DNA of 64,000 nucleotides. Source: Bacteroidaceae bacterium. GTDB lineage: Bacteria; Bacteroidota; Bacteroidia; Bacteroidales; Bacteroidaceae. Made by a program: the position numbers and the translations under genes. The stretch lies in NCBI GenBank assembly GCA_017522785.1, contig JAFWYF010000001.1, positions 186,001 through 250,000 of the forward strand, written 5' to 3'. The notes beneath the pieces were generated by a model. It worked only from the letters and a program-made list of their open reading frames with translations, made no database searches and was not told the DNA's origin. This document shows, one piece after another, positions 1 through 8,446 of this stretch. The first letter of the stretch is position 1. Every line of letters begins with the position of its first letter.

Positions 1-317
1 CATGCGATTTCCCGGTTGCTGTCGTCGAAAGTGAATGCAACCCAACGGCTGTGTTTGCGTTCCGCGTTGTGCGATATGCTGTATGTGATGTTATCTTTTC
101 CGGCAACTCTTGTTGTGTGTGTGATAAAAATATCGTTGCTGTTTAGCGCCGGAATCTCTATTCGCCTCGAGTAGCTATTTCCTCTGTTTTCGTTCTTGTT
201 CTCCGGGTTTGTAAATTCCTCGCCACTGCCACCACCATCGTTGCTACACGACACAATCAGTAGGGCAGTGCAGTATATATATATAAGGTATAGGGTTGCA
301 GAAAATAGTTTTTTCAT
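1..317 (-). CDS. DNA/RNA non-specific endonuclease-type lipoprotein, N-terminal part
   Basis: This is the 5' part of a minus-strand gene that runs off the left edge of the window. An ATG at 315-317 opens a frame without stops to base 1, about 105 codons. The protein starts with a hydrophobic signal ending in LIVSCSN, a lipobox that would put an acylated Cys at about residue 24. A Gly/Ser/Asn-rich linker follows. Then come segments such as RRIEIPAL, FITHTTRVAG, ITYSIS and HSRWVAFTFDD. These resemble the start of Bacteroidetes secreted DNA/RNA non-specific endonucleases (beta-beta-alpha metal family), in which a HxRWVAF-like segment precedes the catalytic DRGH motif. The catalytic motif lies outside the window, so the family call is from the N-terminal pattern only. 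The gene is probably surface or periplasmic, and rpmE2 with its terminator lies upstream. Confidence 0.6.
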   Translation of the reverse strand, partial: MKKLFSATLYLIYIYCTALLIVSCSNDGGGSGEEFTNPENKNENRGNSYSRRIEIPALNSNDIFITHTTRVAGKDNITYSISHNAERKHSRWVAFTFDDSNREIA

Positions 318-376
318 TTTGTGAATTATAGAGTGCTTTAGAGTTTTCTTGTGCCGCTGTTCTTTCTGTTCATTAA

Positions 377-410
377 AAATGGGTGTGCCAAAAAATTAGC
401 ACACCCATTT
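377..410 (-). terminator. Intrinsic terminator of rpmE2
   Basis: Twelve-bp perfect inverted repeat (AAATGGGTGTGC / GCACACCCATTT) with a 10-nt loop, 20 bp after the rpmE2 stop. Read on the minus strand the stem runs into a short U-rich tail. It separates rpmE2 from the lipoprotein gene downstream. Confidence 0.75.
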
Positions 411-430
411 GTTTGTTATTCGCTCGGAAA

Positions 431-685
431 TTACTTCTTCATAGTTTTACCGTAGCGGCTCATGAACTTATCAACGCGACCTGCGGTATCGACAAGTTTA
501 GCCTTACCTGTGTAGAAGGGGTGAGATGTGTTTGAAATCTCAAGCTTTACAAGGGGATATGTTTCGCCCTCGAACTCAATAGTCTCTTTTGTGTTGCAAG
601 TAGACTGTGAAAGGAAGCAATCGCCGTTTGACATGTCTTTGAAAACAACGGGACGGTATCCTGCGGGATGAATCTCTTTTTTCAT
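431..685 (-). CDS. rpmE2: 50S ribosomal protein L31 type B
   Basis: 84-residue ribosomal protein of the large subunit. It has the type B signature: [15 protein letters not shown] at the start, then [22 protein letters not shown] and a C-terminal [11 protein letters not shown]. The CxxC zinc pairs of zinc-binding L31 are absent, which fits the zinc-independent C-minus class. The start at 685 is preferred over an in-frame ATG further upstream at 751. The family begins at MKKEIHP, and the upstream ATG would fall inside the predicted -7 promoter box (749-756). The gene is monocistronic, with its own promoter and terminator. In other bacteria such paralogues replace the zinc form under zinc limitation; no Zur-type operator was recognised here. 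Confidence 0.95.
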   Translation of the reverse strand: MKKEIHPAGYRPVVFKDMSNGDCFLSQSTCNTKETIEFEGETYPLVKLEISNTSHPFYTGKAKLVDTAGRVDKFMSRYGKTMKK

Positions 686-748
686 TGTTATATTCTGTTT
701 TAATTTATTTGCTGGTAACAAAAAATATGTGTAATGGCTTTCGGAGTG

Positions 749-779
749 CAAAGGTAGTCAAACAATTCGAGATGACAAA
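749..779 (-). promoter_or_regulatory. Bacteroidetes-type promoter of rpmE2
   Basis: On the minus strand: -33 box TTTG (776-779), a 19-bp spacer, and -7 box TACCTTTG (749-756). This matches the primary sigma (RpoD/ABfr) consensus of Bacteroidetes. Transcription should start near 742-745, leaving a leader of about 58 nt. The bases between here and 928 hold no gene; a weak inverted repeat GGCATCT/AGATGCC lies at 806-835. Confidence 0.75.
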
Positions 780-927
780 ATAATTTCTGTAATTATTTTT
801 GTGTTGGCATCTAAAAGTTCTCATCAAAAGATGCCGTCTCTTTTGCTATTCTCTTTTTTACCCTTTTAAACCTCGTTATATAATAAAATATCCTAAAGCT
901 CTACAAATTAATAGATTAACTTTTAGG

Positions 928-2109
928 CTATTCTACGTATAGCACAAGTCCTTTGAGATATTCACCCTCGGGGTGGTAGATATTTACAGGGTGGTCGGCC
1001 GGCTGTGTCAGTTGGTGCAGTATGCGCACTTTGCGCTTTGCCATTGCCGCTGCTGTAAATACTGCTGTACGGAAATTCTCTTTGCTGACAACTTGTGAGC
1101 AGGAGAATGTGAACAGTATGCCTCCGGGCTGTATCTTCTCTATGGCTTTTGCATTCAAACGTCTATAGCCAATGAGCGCATTGCGCAGGCTGTCGCGATG
1201 TTTTGCAAAGGCCGGTGGGTCCAATATTATAAGGTCGTAATTGTTACCCATGCGCTCTAGGTATTCAAAGGCGTCTTCGGCGTATGCGGCATGGCGCTTG
1301 TCGTCGGGGAAATTTATAGCGACGTTGGCATTTGTAAGGTCAATGGCCTTTGATGAACTGTCTACTGAATGTACAAGTTCGGCATTGCCACGCAGTGCGT
1401 AAATGGAAAATCCACCGGTGTAGCAGAACATGTTAAGCAATTTACGTCCTTTGGCATATTTCTCGAGCAAAGCGCGGTTCTCGCGTTGGTCTACAAAGAA
1501 TCCTGTTTTTTGGCCTCGTAGCCAGTCAATATGGAACTTCAGCCCATACTCTGTAGATATGTTGCTTGCATTGCCTCCAAGTAGGTAGCCGTTGTCTTTG
1601 TTTATGTCGGCTTTGTAGGGTAGGGTTGTGTCCGACTTATAATATATATTTTTGAGGCTGTCGCCCAATGTCTCTTTCAGTGCGTCGGCTATAACTTGGC
1701 GATTTACATGCATTCCGACACTATGTGCCTGCATCACTGCTGTGTCGCCATAGATGTCTATTATCAATCCGGGAAGGTTGTCGCCCTCGCCATGTACCAA
1801 ACGATATGTGTTGTTGTTGGGGCTGTTTGCAATGCCTATGCTTGTACGCAGATGATAGGCAATGGCAATGCGCTTACGCCAAAAATCATCGGTAATTGGT
1901 TCGTCTTCGAATGTGAGCACTCGAACAGCTATACTGCCTACCTGTACGTGTCCGCGAGCAATAAACTGCTTGTCGTTGGTGTATACGGTAACAATATCGC
2001 CTTCTTCGGGGTTGCCCTCTATGCGTTGTATGGCTCCCGAAAAAATCCATGGGTGATAACGGCGTAGTGATTCATCTTTTCCTCGTTTCAGTATTACGGC
2101 TTTTTCCAT
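928..2109 (-). CDS. Class I SAM-dependent rRNA methyltransferase, RlmI-like
   Basis: 393-residue cytosolic RNA methyltransferase of the RlmI/PUA-RFM group. RlmI makes m5C1962 in E. coli 23S rRNA. A PUA RNA-binding domain fills about residues 1-75. A central segment contains GQKTGFFVDQREN. The Rossmann methyltransferase domain has the SAM-binding LNMFCYTGGFSIYA, an acidic VDSSS after strand 2, ILDPPAF (motif IV) and FTFSCSQ with the likely catalytic cysteine. Length fits the family. It is the last gene of a minus-strand set with the exonuclease (44-bp gap) and the DUF5063 gene, suggesting an RNA/nucleic-acid maintenance operon. The family is firm; the exact target base in this organism is inferred. 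Confidence 0.88.
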   Translation of the reverse strand: MEKAVILKRGKDESLRRYHPWIFSGAIQRIEGNPEEGDIVTVYTNDKQFIARGHVQVGSIAVRVLTFEDEPITDDFWRKRIAIAYHLRTSIGIANSPNNNTYRLVHGEGDNLPGLIIDIYGDTAVMQAHSVGMHVNRQVIADALKETLGDSLKNIYYKSDTTLPYKADINKDNGYLLGGNASNISTEYGLKFHIDWLRGQKTGFFVDQRENRALLEKYAKGRKLLNMFCYTGGFSIYALRGNAELVHSVDSSSKAIDLTNANVAINFPDDKRHAAYAEDAFEYLERMGNNYDLIILDPPAFAKHRDSLRNALIGYRRLNAKAIEKIQPGGILFTFSCSQVVSKENFRTAVFTAAAMAKRKVRILHQLTQPADHPVNIYHPEGEYLKGLVLYVE

Positions 2110-2153
2110 CTCTTCTTTTTATAATGTTCTTAGCGTAAATGTTCTCTTTATAT

Positions 2154-2753
2154 TCAACACGCAACATTGCCTTTTTTTACCTGCTCCAGTCTGTTGTATA
2201 TATTTAGGCATGCCCATGCGTCGGTTGCAGCATATAGTTTCTGCTTGTCGGTTAGCACGTCTATGTCCCAATTCGATAGTTGCTGGTTCTTTGATATGCG
2301 TTGCCCAAAAACTATTGCATATATTTTTTGTAGGCTCATCTCTTCGATTCCAAACTCCGAGACATGTTTTTGCAGGTCGAGAAAACCGCCGGGAGTGAAG
2401 GCTCTGCGTCTTTTGAGAGCCTGATAATCGTCGTGCAATGATAGCCCCACTTTTGTTATCTCTTTATTCTCCAATAGCTGTATAAGTGCGTCGGGTATTC
2501 CTGTTCGGCACAAACGAAAGAGAAAGCAGGTGTCGGCAGTAGATAGCTGCAAAAGTGATACATTGTAGTGTACTCCTTTTTTGAATGCGGGGCGGGTCTC
2601 GGTGTCAATGCCTATTATTCTCTCTTTTGACAGTGCTTTTACCGCTTTTTCGGTGTCGGCAATTGTATCTATTACAAAAATTCTGCCATCGAATAGAACA
2701 TTTGGCATTGTCGATATTTCGGCCTTTTCTATATGTGCATTAAAAATCTTCAT
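2154..2753 (-). CDS. 3'-5' exonuclease, DEDD family
   Basis: 199-residue protein with a single DnaQ-like/RNase D-type exonuclease domain. ExoI motif: IIGIDTETRP (D and E metal ligands, near residue 50). ExoII region: VGLSLHDDYQALKR. ExoIII region: YAATDAWACLNIY, whose Y-x(3)-D spacing is that of the DEDDy subclass with two metal ions. No HRDC or polymerase domain follows, so it is a stand-alone exonuclease like those often annotated in Bacteroidales. The start overlaps the end of the DUF5063 gene by 14 bp in a different frame, indicating translational coupling. It precedes the rRNA methyltransferase. Whether it acts on RNA or DNA cannot be told from the sequence. Confidence 0.85.
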   Translation of the reverse strand: MKIFNAHIEKAEISTMPNVLFDGRIFVIDTIADTEKAVKALSKERIIGIDTETRPAFKKGVHYNVSLLQLSTADTCFLFRLCRTGIPDALIQLLENKEITKVGLSLHDDYQALKRRRAFTPGGFLDLQKHVSEFGIEEMSLQKIYAIVFGQRISKNQQLSNWDIDVLTDKQKLYAATDAWACLNIYNRLEQVKKGNVAC

Positions 2754-3297
2754 CTCTGCTGTCGTTCTCCTCGTTCTCGTCGTTGCTGTTATATTCTATG
2801 TCGTGAAGGGCACGAAGTGTATTCACCAATGTCTGTCCCCAATATTGGCAAAAATGTTCTTTGCAGTCCAAAATTGCATCGTGCATTGTTTCGTTTATTC
2901 CTAAACGGAACAGACATACAAAATTCTTTATGTCTTGGTATATATCGGCAAGGTCTTCGGATATGGTTTTAGTGATAGGGGTGTCGCTGTACTTCATGTC
3001 TGCAACAAAAACATCCAGATAGGTGTCTTTGTCGGCAAGCAAATCGGCAATTGTCATGCGCAACACCTCGTAACTGTCTTCTGTTACAAATTGCTCCATA
3101 TCCTCGTCGTTGTTCTTTTCGTCTGTTGGCAACATCTGGGCTTTAATATAGAGCAACGGCAACAACTTTAACAGAGTGCCCACAAACTCTTTGCGGGTAA
3201 ACTCGTTTGTACGCTCTAAATAGGCGCAGAATTCGGCTGCTACAGTAACGAATTCGACAGTGTTACGCGAAAATACTATATCCTCTTTTTCTTGCAT
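2740..3297 (-). CDS. DUF5063 domain-containing protein
   Basis: 185-residue soluble, mainly helical acidic protein. It matches the pattern of the Bacteroidetes DUF5063 family: NTVEFVTVAAEFCAYLE near the N terminus, LLKLLPLLYIKAQMLP, then a long helical core. It ends in a very acidic tail (NDENEENDSRDEDF). No catalytic motif is visible and the function is unknown. It is the first gene of the set DUF5063 - exonuclease - RlmI-like methyltransferase and overlaps the exonuclease start by 14 bp. A possible -7 box on the minus strand (TAACTTCG, 3335-3342) lies 38 bp upstream. Confidence 0.8.
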   Translation of the reverse strand: MQEKEDIVFSRNTVEFVTVAAEFCAYLERTNEFTRKEFVGTLLKLLPLLYIKAQMLPTDEKNNDEDMEQFVTEDSYEVLRMTIADLLADKDTYLDVFVADMKYSDTPITKTISEDLADIYQDIKNFVCLFRLGINETMHDAILDCKEHFCQYWGQTLVNTLRALHDIEYNSNDENEENDSRDEDF

Positions 3298-3387
3298 CGT
3301 TTTTGCTATTTTTTCTATCGTGTGAAATTTGTCGCGAAGTTACAAAAAAAATGGTGAAGCCGGCTGTAATGTTATTTATTTTTTCAC

Positions 3388-3395
3388 TATCTTCG
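3388..3395 (+). promoter_or_regulatory. Possible -7 box for the ftsK operon
   Basis: TATCTTCG on the plus strand, a common variant of the TAnnTTTG box, 118 bp before ftsK. No good -33 TTTG is visible at the right distance, so this is tentative. The leader that would follow (about 3402-3512) contains a weak hairpin around AGCTtggcgaatAGCT and T-rich stretches. Confidence 0.4.
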
Positions 3396-3512
3396 CGAAT
3401 GTAAATTTGAGGGAGTAGCGCCAATTCGGTAATATGAGCTTGGCGAATAGCTTTTTTACTCTTTTTTTGTAAAAAGGACGGCTTCCCACCGTTTTTTTAA
3501 TGAATTTGTTTT

Positions 3513-5987
3513 ATGGCAAAAAAGAATATAGCAAAAGGACCAAATATTTTTCAAAGAGCCTTTGGAGCATTAGAAAATAGTAACTTCCTGTTCATATTGG
3601 GGCTCATCGTTGCAACCGTAACAATATATTTAACCTGTTCGTTGTTGTCGTTCTTCTTTTCGGGAGGTGCCGACCAAAGTCTCTATCCTATAGACACTGT
3701 CGCCGATGTTGCAGAGTCTGTCGATGGGGCTGTTGAAAACAGTACAGGTCTTGGTGGCGCTGTTGTAGCAAATTATTTGGTTAATACCTGCTTTGGCTGG
3801 TCGGTGCTCTTTTTTATACCTTTTCTAGTTGCATTGGCATTGCGCCTTATGGATATAAAGGCGCTGCGTCTTACTAGGTGGTTCATCTGCTCGGTGTTCG
3901 GTGTGGTGTGGGGCTCGTTGTTTTCGGCATTCGCTTTTGGCGAATTCATGGCACACAGCTTTATTTCTCCGGGTGGAATGCATGGTAAGAATGTCGTGGA
4001 GTGGTTAATGAACAATATTGGCGGTGTTGGAATATCGTTGCTCTTGCTCATTACATTGTTGCTGTTCATGATATATCTCACCAGCAAAACAATTGTTTGG
4101 CTAAAGAGTCTGTTTACACTTTCTTTTGTCAAGAAGAACAATAGCGATGATGTGCCTGACAACTCCGACGAAGCTGAAAACCTCGAAGATGCCTCGTCGA
4201 ATGAATATATAGAGGAACCTGCAGAGGAGGAGCGGTTTGTTGTCGATTTGTCTGTAGATGATGAACAGAACCATTTGCCCGAAGAGATAGATGAAATTGA
4301 TGACGAAGATGAACCTGTCGACGATAAGGAGCCTGTAGAAGAGATTGAAACTGCTACCGAAAGCACACCTGATGCAAACTCCGACGAAGTACAAATGGAC
4401 GTGGAACAGGCCGAAGGCGATGATGATATGGGTGGTAAAATGTTGCGCCCGATAAATCCGCGCGATGAATTGAGCTACTACAAGGCGCCTACAATAGATT
4501 TGCTCGACAAATACGAGAATGCTACACATTCTGTAGATATGAATGAGCAAACGGCAAATAAGAATAGGATTGTCGAGGTGTTGAAAAATTTCGATATAGA
4601 AATCAGTTCAATAAAGGCAACTGTGGGCCCTACAATTACGCTCTACGAAATAACACCTGCTCCCGGTGTCAGAATAACCAAAATACGTAATCTGGAGGAT
4701 GATATCGCAATGTCGTTGTCGGCGCTATGTATACGTATTATTGCTCCAATACCGGGTAAAGGCACAATTGGTATAGAGGTTCCCAATGCACACAAACAAA
4801 TAGTGCCAATGGCATCGTTGTTGAACAGTCGCAAGTTCAAAGAGACCGATATGGCTTTGCCTCTTGCTTTGGGTAAGACAATCTCGAACGAGGTGTTCAT
4901 GGTTGATATGGCAAAGATGCCTCACCTGCTTGTTGCCGGTGCGACAGGTATGGGTAAGTCTGTAGGACTCAACGCAATAATAACTTCGTTGCTCTACAAA
5001 ATGCACCCTGCCTATCTGAAGTTTGTGATGGTAGACCCCAAAATGGTTGAATTGAGCCTTTACAACGTTATTGAGAAACATTTCCTTGCAAAACTCGATG
5101 GCGAAGATGAGCCTATTATAACCGATGTCCACAAGGTGGTGCGCACACTTAAATCGCTCTGCACCGAAATGGACAACCGATATCGTCTGTTACAGGCGGC
5201 AAGTGTACGTTCGGTAAAAGAGTATAACGAAAAATATTTGAATAAGGAGTTGTTGCCAACAAAAGGGCATCGCTTTATGCCATATATTGTTGTTATAATA
5301 GATGAGTATGGCGATTTGATGATGACTGCGGGAAAAGAGGTGGAGATGCCTATTGCCCGTATTGCTCAGAAAGCACGTGCTGTAGGTATTCACATGATAA
5401 TAGCAACACAACGACCTACTACAAATATCATTACAGGAACAATAAAAGCCAATTTCCCGGCTCGTATGGCATTTCGCGTGATATCCCAAATAGACTCGCG
5501 TACAATCCTTGAACGAACAGGTGCCAATCAGTTGCAGGGTAGGGGCGATATGTTGTTCCTTGCAGGAAACGACCCGGTGCGTGTGCAGTGTGCTCTTGTA
5601 GAGACAAAAGAGGTTGAGCGTGTTTGTGCTTATATTGCAAAACAGCAGGCTTATCCCAGTGCATACATATTGCCCGAACCCGATGAATCTTCAAACGAGG
5701 GTGGTAGCAGTTCGGGCGGTGGCTCGGCTTCGGTGGGAGATTTCTCTTCCGACAAGCTCGATGCTCTGTTTGTGGATGCCGCACGTACAGTTGTAATTCA
5801 TCAGCAAGGCTCGGTGTCGTTGTTGCAACGCAAATTCAATATAGGATTTAATCGTGCCGGACGTCTTATGGACCAATTGTGTCGCACAGGCATTGTGGGA
5901 GAGCAAGATGGTAGCAAGCCTCGTCAGGTGCTTTGTTCCGATGAGGCCGATTTGGAGTTCCGACTAAAGTCTATATTAAACGGATAA
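3513..5987 (+). CDS. ftsK: DNA translocase FtsK
   Basis: 824-residue septal DNA pump that moves the chromosome terminus through the closing division site and supports XerCD dimer resolution. Four hydrophobic segments lie in the first 195 residues (FLFILGLIVATV, LFFIPFLVALAL, SVFGVVWGSLFSAF, ISLLLLITLLLFMIYL). An unusually acidic Asp/Glu linker follows (about 210-300). The alpha/beta motor comes next: Walker A GATGMGKS at residues 476-483, Walker B VVIIDEYGDLMM and the IATQRPTTNIITG segment. A C-terminal winged-helix gamma domain (SDKLDALFVDAARTVV, QRKFNIGFNRAGRLMDQL) recognises KOPS-type sequences. Length is usual for Bacteroidales. Only 4 bp separate it from the lolA-like gene, so the two are co-transcribed, followed by trxB. 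Confidence 0.97.
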   Translation: MAKKNIAKGPNIFQRAFGALENSNFLFILGLIVATVTIYLTCSLLSFFFSGGADQSLYPIDTVADVAESVDGAVENSTGLGGAVVANYLVNTCFGWSVLFFIPFLVALALRLMDIKALRLTRWFICSVFGVVWGSLFSAFAFGEFMAHSFISPGGMHGKNVVEWLMNNIGGVGISLLLLITLLLFMIYLTSKTIVWLKSLFTLSFVKKNNSDDVPDNSDEAENLEDASSNEYIEEPAEEERFVVDLSVDDEQNHLPEEIDEIDDEDEPVDDKEPVEEIETATESTPDANSDEVQMDVEQAEGDDDMGGKMLRPINPRDELSYYKAPTIDLLDKYENATHSVDMNEQTANKNRIVEVLKNFDIEISSIKATVGPTITLYEITPAPGVRITKIRNLEDDIAMSLSALCIRIIAPIPGKGTIGIEVPNAHKQIVPMASLLNSRKFKETDMALPLALGKTISNEVFMVDMAKMPHLLVAGATGMGKSVGLNAIITSLLYKMHPAYLKFVMVDPKMVELSLYNVIEKHFLAKLDGEDEPIITDVHKVVRTLKSLCTEMDNRYRLLQAASVRSVKEYNEKYLNKELLPTKGHRFMPYIVVIIDEYGDLMMTAGKEVEMPIARIAQKARAVGIHMIIATQRPTTNIITGTIKANFPARMAFRVISQIDSRTILERTGANQLQGRGDMLFLAGNDPVRVQCALVETKEVERVCAYIAKQQAYPSAYILPEPDESSNEGGSSSGGGSASVGDFSSDKLDALFVDAARTVVIHQQGSVSLLQRKFNIGFNRAGRLMDQLCRTGIVGEQDGSKPRQVLCSDEADLEFRLKSILNG

Positions 5988-5991
5988 TGTC

Positions 5992-6636
5992 ATGAGAAGT
6001 ATTTTTTTGTCGATATTCCTAGTCGTTCCATTTTTCGCAATGGCAAACGAAAAAAAGGCGGTTGATTTGCTCGATAAGGCTGTGGCAAAAATGCAAGCCG
6101 ATTATCCTTTGCAAATGACATTCTCAATGTCTATATACGACTCCGATACTACGTTGCGCTTTTTCGATGTGGGCACTTTGCGTGTCGATAAAAATAGTTC
6201 GCATGGCTTTGCCGAACGCTATGTGCTGTTGCTTAACAGTATGAAAATCTGGTGCGACGGCACTACTTTGTGGAGCTACATGGAGCAGACCGATGAAATA
6301 TATAAAATGTCGCCCGAGGATGAGGGAGTACAGAATTTCTCGCCTGTATATCTTATGCAGTTATACAAACAAGGCTATAAATGCTCTGTTGAAGATTATG
6401 CCGATGGCAAGGCTGTAACACTGCTCTGCGAAAACTCCGACATGGGAATAGACAAGGTGGTTGTATATCTGCTCGATGAGTGGGTGTTACCCGAAAAAAT
6501 TAAAATTTACATGAACGGCGACGGGTATACCGAACTTGTTATACAGGACTATAATCCGTATGTAACCTTCGACGACTCCATATATCGTTGTCCTGTCGAA
6601 GATTTTCCAAATGCCGAGGTTGTAGATATGAATTGA
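5992..6636 (+). CDS. LolA-like outer-membrane lipoprotein carrier
   Basis: 214-residue periplasmic protein. An N-terminal signal peptide (MRSIFLSIFLVVPFFAMA, cleavage after ANA/NEKK region) is followed by a LolA/LolB-like half-barrel: AVDLLDKAVAKMQADYP, LRFFDVGTLRVDK, LLNSMKIWCDGTTLWSYMEQTDEIY and SPVYLMQLYKQGYK. These match the Bacteroidetes 'LolA-like putative outer membrane lipoprotein chaperone' family. The role would be to carry triacylated lipoproteins from the LolCDE complex across the periplasm. It lies between ftsK and trxB, a neighbourhood common in Bacteroides relatives. The fold call is firm; the substrate is inferred from the family. Confidence 0.85.
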   Translation: MRSIFLSIFLVVPFFAMANEKKAVDLLDKAVAKMQADYPLQMTFSMSIYDSDTTLRFFDVGTLRVDKNSSHGFAERYVLLLNSMKIWCDGTTLWSYMEQTDEIYKMSPEDEGVQNFSPVYLMQLYKQGYKCSVEDYADGKAVTLLCENSDMGIDKVVVYLLDEWVLPEKIKIYMNGDGYTELVIQDYNPYVTFDDSIYRCPVEDFPNAEVVDMN

Positions 6637-6671
6637 TAATATAATAATGTATTAAATAAAAATTAAAGATT

Positions 6672-7607
6672 ATGGATAGAACAAAATGTTTAGTTATTGG
6701 CTCGGGTCCTGCAGGATATACCGCAGCTATCTATGCTTCTCGTGCAAATCTTTCTCCGATACTTATCGAGGGTATGCAACCCGGTGGACAGCTTACCCAA
6801 ACAACAGTAATTGAGAATTTTCCCGGTTTCCCCAACGGAATAACAGGCCCTGAACTCATGGATAACATGCGTCAGCAAGCTGTTAATGTAGGTGCCGATG
6901 TTCGTTCGGGTGTTGTAACGGATGTCGATTTCGAGGTTGCTCCTTACAAAGTAACACTCGATGATGGAAATGTGATAGAGGCAGATACAGTGATTATAGC
7001 TACCGGTGCGGCTGCAAAATATCTCGGACTCTCCGATGAGGTGAAATATCAAGGAATGGGTGTGAGTGCGTGTGCTACATGCGATGGCTTCTTCTATCGT
7101 AAAAAGGTTGTTGCAGTAGTGGGTGGTGGTGATACCGCTTGCGAAGAGGCAAACTATCTTGCATCGTTGGCTTCAAAAGTGTATCTGATTGTTCGTAAGC
7201 CCTTCTTGCGTGCTTCAAAAGCAATGCAAGACCGCACTTTGAACAATCCAAAAATTGAGGTACTTTTCGAACATAATGCCGAAGGCCTTTTTGGCGAAGA
7301 TGGAGTAGAGGGTGTGCACCTTGTAAAACGTCTTGGACAGCCCGACGAAGAGCATTACGATTTGGCTATAGATGGTTTCTTCCTTGCTATTGGACATAAA
7401 CCGAATTCAGATATATTCAAGAAATATTTGAAAACCGATGAGACAGGCTATTTTGTTTCTACCGATGGCAGTGGTGTGAAAACTGTTGTTCCCGGTGTGT
7501 TTGTTGCCGGCGATGTTGCCGATTCTCGCTATCGTCAGGCTATAAACGCTGCGGCAAGTGGTTGTCGTGCCGCAATGGAGGCAGAACATTATCTCACAAA
7601 CAAATAA
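6672..7607 (+). CDS. trxB: Thioredoxin-disulfide reductase
   Basis: 311-residue flavoenzyme that transfers electrons from NADPH to thioredoxin in the cytosol. FAD-binding motif GSGPAGYTAAIYA sits at the N terminus. The redox-active dithiol CATC is at residues 134-137 (GVSACATCDGFFY). The NADPH-binding loop is VVGGGDTACEEANYLA, and the second FAD motif is GVFVAGDVADSRYRQ. All family residues are present and the length is normal. It follows the lolA-like gene by 35 bp and probably shares the ftsK transcript. No clear terminator is visible before the rplU promoter 30 bp further on. Confidence 0.97.
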   Translation: MDRTKCLVIGSGPAGYTAAIYASRANLSPILIEGMQPGGQLTQTTVIENFPGFPNGITGPELMDNMRQQAVNVGADVRSGVVTDVDFEVAPYKVTLDDGNVIEADTVIIATGAAAKYLGLSDEVKYQGMGVSACATCDGFFYRKKVVAVVGGGDTACEEANYLASLASKVYLIVRKPFLRASKAMQDRTLNNPKIEVLFEHNAEGLFGEDGVEGVHLVKRLGQPDEEHYDLAIDGFFLAIGHKPNSDIFKKYLKTDETGYFVSTDGSGVKTVVPGVFVAGDVADSRYRQAINAAASGCRAAMEAEHYLTNK

Positions 7608-7637
7608 TGGTTCGCAGGTAAAAAACTTTTAAAAATA

Positions 7638-7669
7638 TTGCTTGGATAGGAAAAATTTGACTATCTTTG
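7638..7669 (+). promoter_or_regulatory. Promoter of rplU-rpmA
   Basis: -7 box TATCTTTG (7662-7669), preceded by TTG at 7638-7640 with a 21-bp spacer (TTG at 7642-7644 is an alternative with 17 bp). Transcription should begin near 7676, giving a leader of about 80 nt before rplU. Confidence 0.7.
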
Positions 7670-7703
7670 CACCCGATTTAGTCCGTTGGGGTTGAATAAG
7701 TCC

Positions 7704-7729
7704 TGCTCGCGGTGAGCATGCACCTCGCG
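7704..7729 (+). promoter_or_regulatory. Candidate structured leader of rplU-rpmA
   Basis: Two overlapping hairpins that cannot form together. Hairpin A pairs TGCTC (7704-7708) with GAGCA (7714-7718). Hairpin B pairs CGCGGTG (7708-7714) with CACC-tc-GCG (7721-7729, 2-nt bulge). The overlap and the position in the untranslated leader of a ribosomal protein operon suggest autoregulation by a ribosomal protein. This is inference from one sequence only. Confidence 0.35.
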
Positions 7730-7757
7730 GAATTCACAATAAAGCGATTAAAAATAA

Positions 7758-8147
7758 ATGTACGCAATTGTTGAGATTAACGGACAGCAGTTCAAGGCAG
7801 AAGCCGGAAAGAAACTGTTCGTGCACCACATTAAAGGTGCTCAGAATGACACAACAGTGGAGTTTGACCGCGTGTTGTTGTTAGACAAAGAAGGTGCTGT
7901 AACAGTAGGTGCTCCTACTATTGATGGCGCAAAAGTAGTTTGCTATATTGGCAACGTTCGTGAGCAGAAAATCGTTCGTAAGTCTAAAGACGGTCAGAAC
8001 ATCGTAACAACCCGCACTATCGACCCCGCATTGGTTAAAGGTGATAAGGTTTTGGTGTTCCACAAACGTCGTCGCAAAGGCTATCGTAAACTTAACGGTC
8101 ATCGTCAGCAGTTTACCGAACTAGTAGTAAAGGAAATTATCGGTTAA
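7758..8147 (+). CDS. rplU: 50S ribosomal protein L21 with an internal insertion
   Basis: 129-residue protein of the large ribosomal subunit that contacts 23S rRNA. The N-terminal part ([20 protein letters not shown] ... [15 protein letters not shown]) and C-terminal part ([34 protein letters not shown]) are typical L21. Between them, about residues 63-90, lies an extra basic stretch including [19 protein letters not shown]. Bacteroidales L21 as I know it is about 105 residues and goes directly from the VVC strand to the SPLVKGDKV segment, so this is an in-frame insertion of roughly 24-26 residues. The reading frame and neighbouring rpmA are intact, so it is unlikely to be an artefact. Confidence 0.95.
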   Translation: MYAIVEINGQQFKAEAGKKLFVHHIKGAQNDTTVEFDRVLLLDKEGAVTVGAPTIDGAKVVCYIGNVREQKIVRKSKDGQNIVTTRTIDPALVKGDKVLVFHKRRRKGYRKLNGHRQQFTELVVKEIIG

Positions 8148-8165
8148 TTTTAAATTCTAAGTATT

Positions 8166-8429
8166 ATGGCACATAAGAAAGGTGTTGGTAGTTCTAAGAA
8201 CGGTCGTGAGTCTGCAAGTCAAAGACTCGGTGTAAAGATTTGGGGTGGCCAGGTATGTAAAGCCGGTAATATCATCGTACGTCAGCGTGGTACAGTTCAC
8301 TATCCCGGTGATAACATCGGTATGGGTAGCGATCACACTCTCTACGCTTTGGTAGATGGCATCGTAACTTTCAAACGTGGTAAGAACGATAAGAGCTATG
8401 TTTCTGTAGCTCCTTTCGAGAAAAACTAA
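8166..8429 (+). CDS. rpmA: 50S ribosomal protein L27
   Basis: 87-residue ribosomal protein whose N-terminal tail reaches towards the peptidyl-transferase centre. It has the conserved start [20 protein letters not shown], then [30 protein letters not shown] and [10 protein letters not shown]. No cleavable N-terminal extension of the Firmicutes type is present. It follows rplU by 18 bp in the usual rplU-rpmA operon and is followed by a strong intrinsic terminator. Confidence 0.97.
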   Translation: MAHKKGVGSSKNGRESASQRLGVKIWGGQVCKAGNIIVRQRGTVHYPGDNIGMGSDHTLYALVDGIVTFKRGKNDKSYVSVAPFEKN

Positions 8430-8446
8430 TTAAGTTTTGCTAATCT

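Noticed and set aside
431-751. Longer L31 reading frame starting at 751
   Set aside because: The extra residues are unlike L31 and the upstream ATG lies inside the predicted -7 promoter box.
1696-2067. Plus-strand frames inside the RlmI-like gene and similar antisense frames elsewhere
   Set aside because: They are shadows of well-supported genes with low-complexity or Cys/Tyr-rich translations and no family features.
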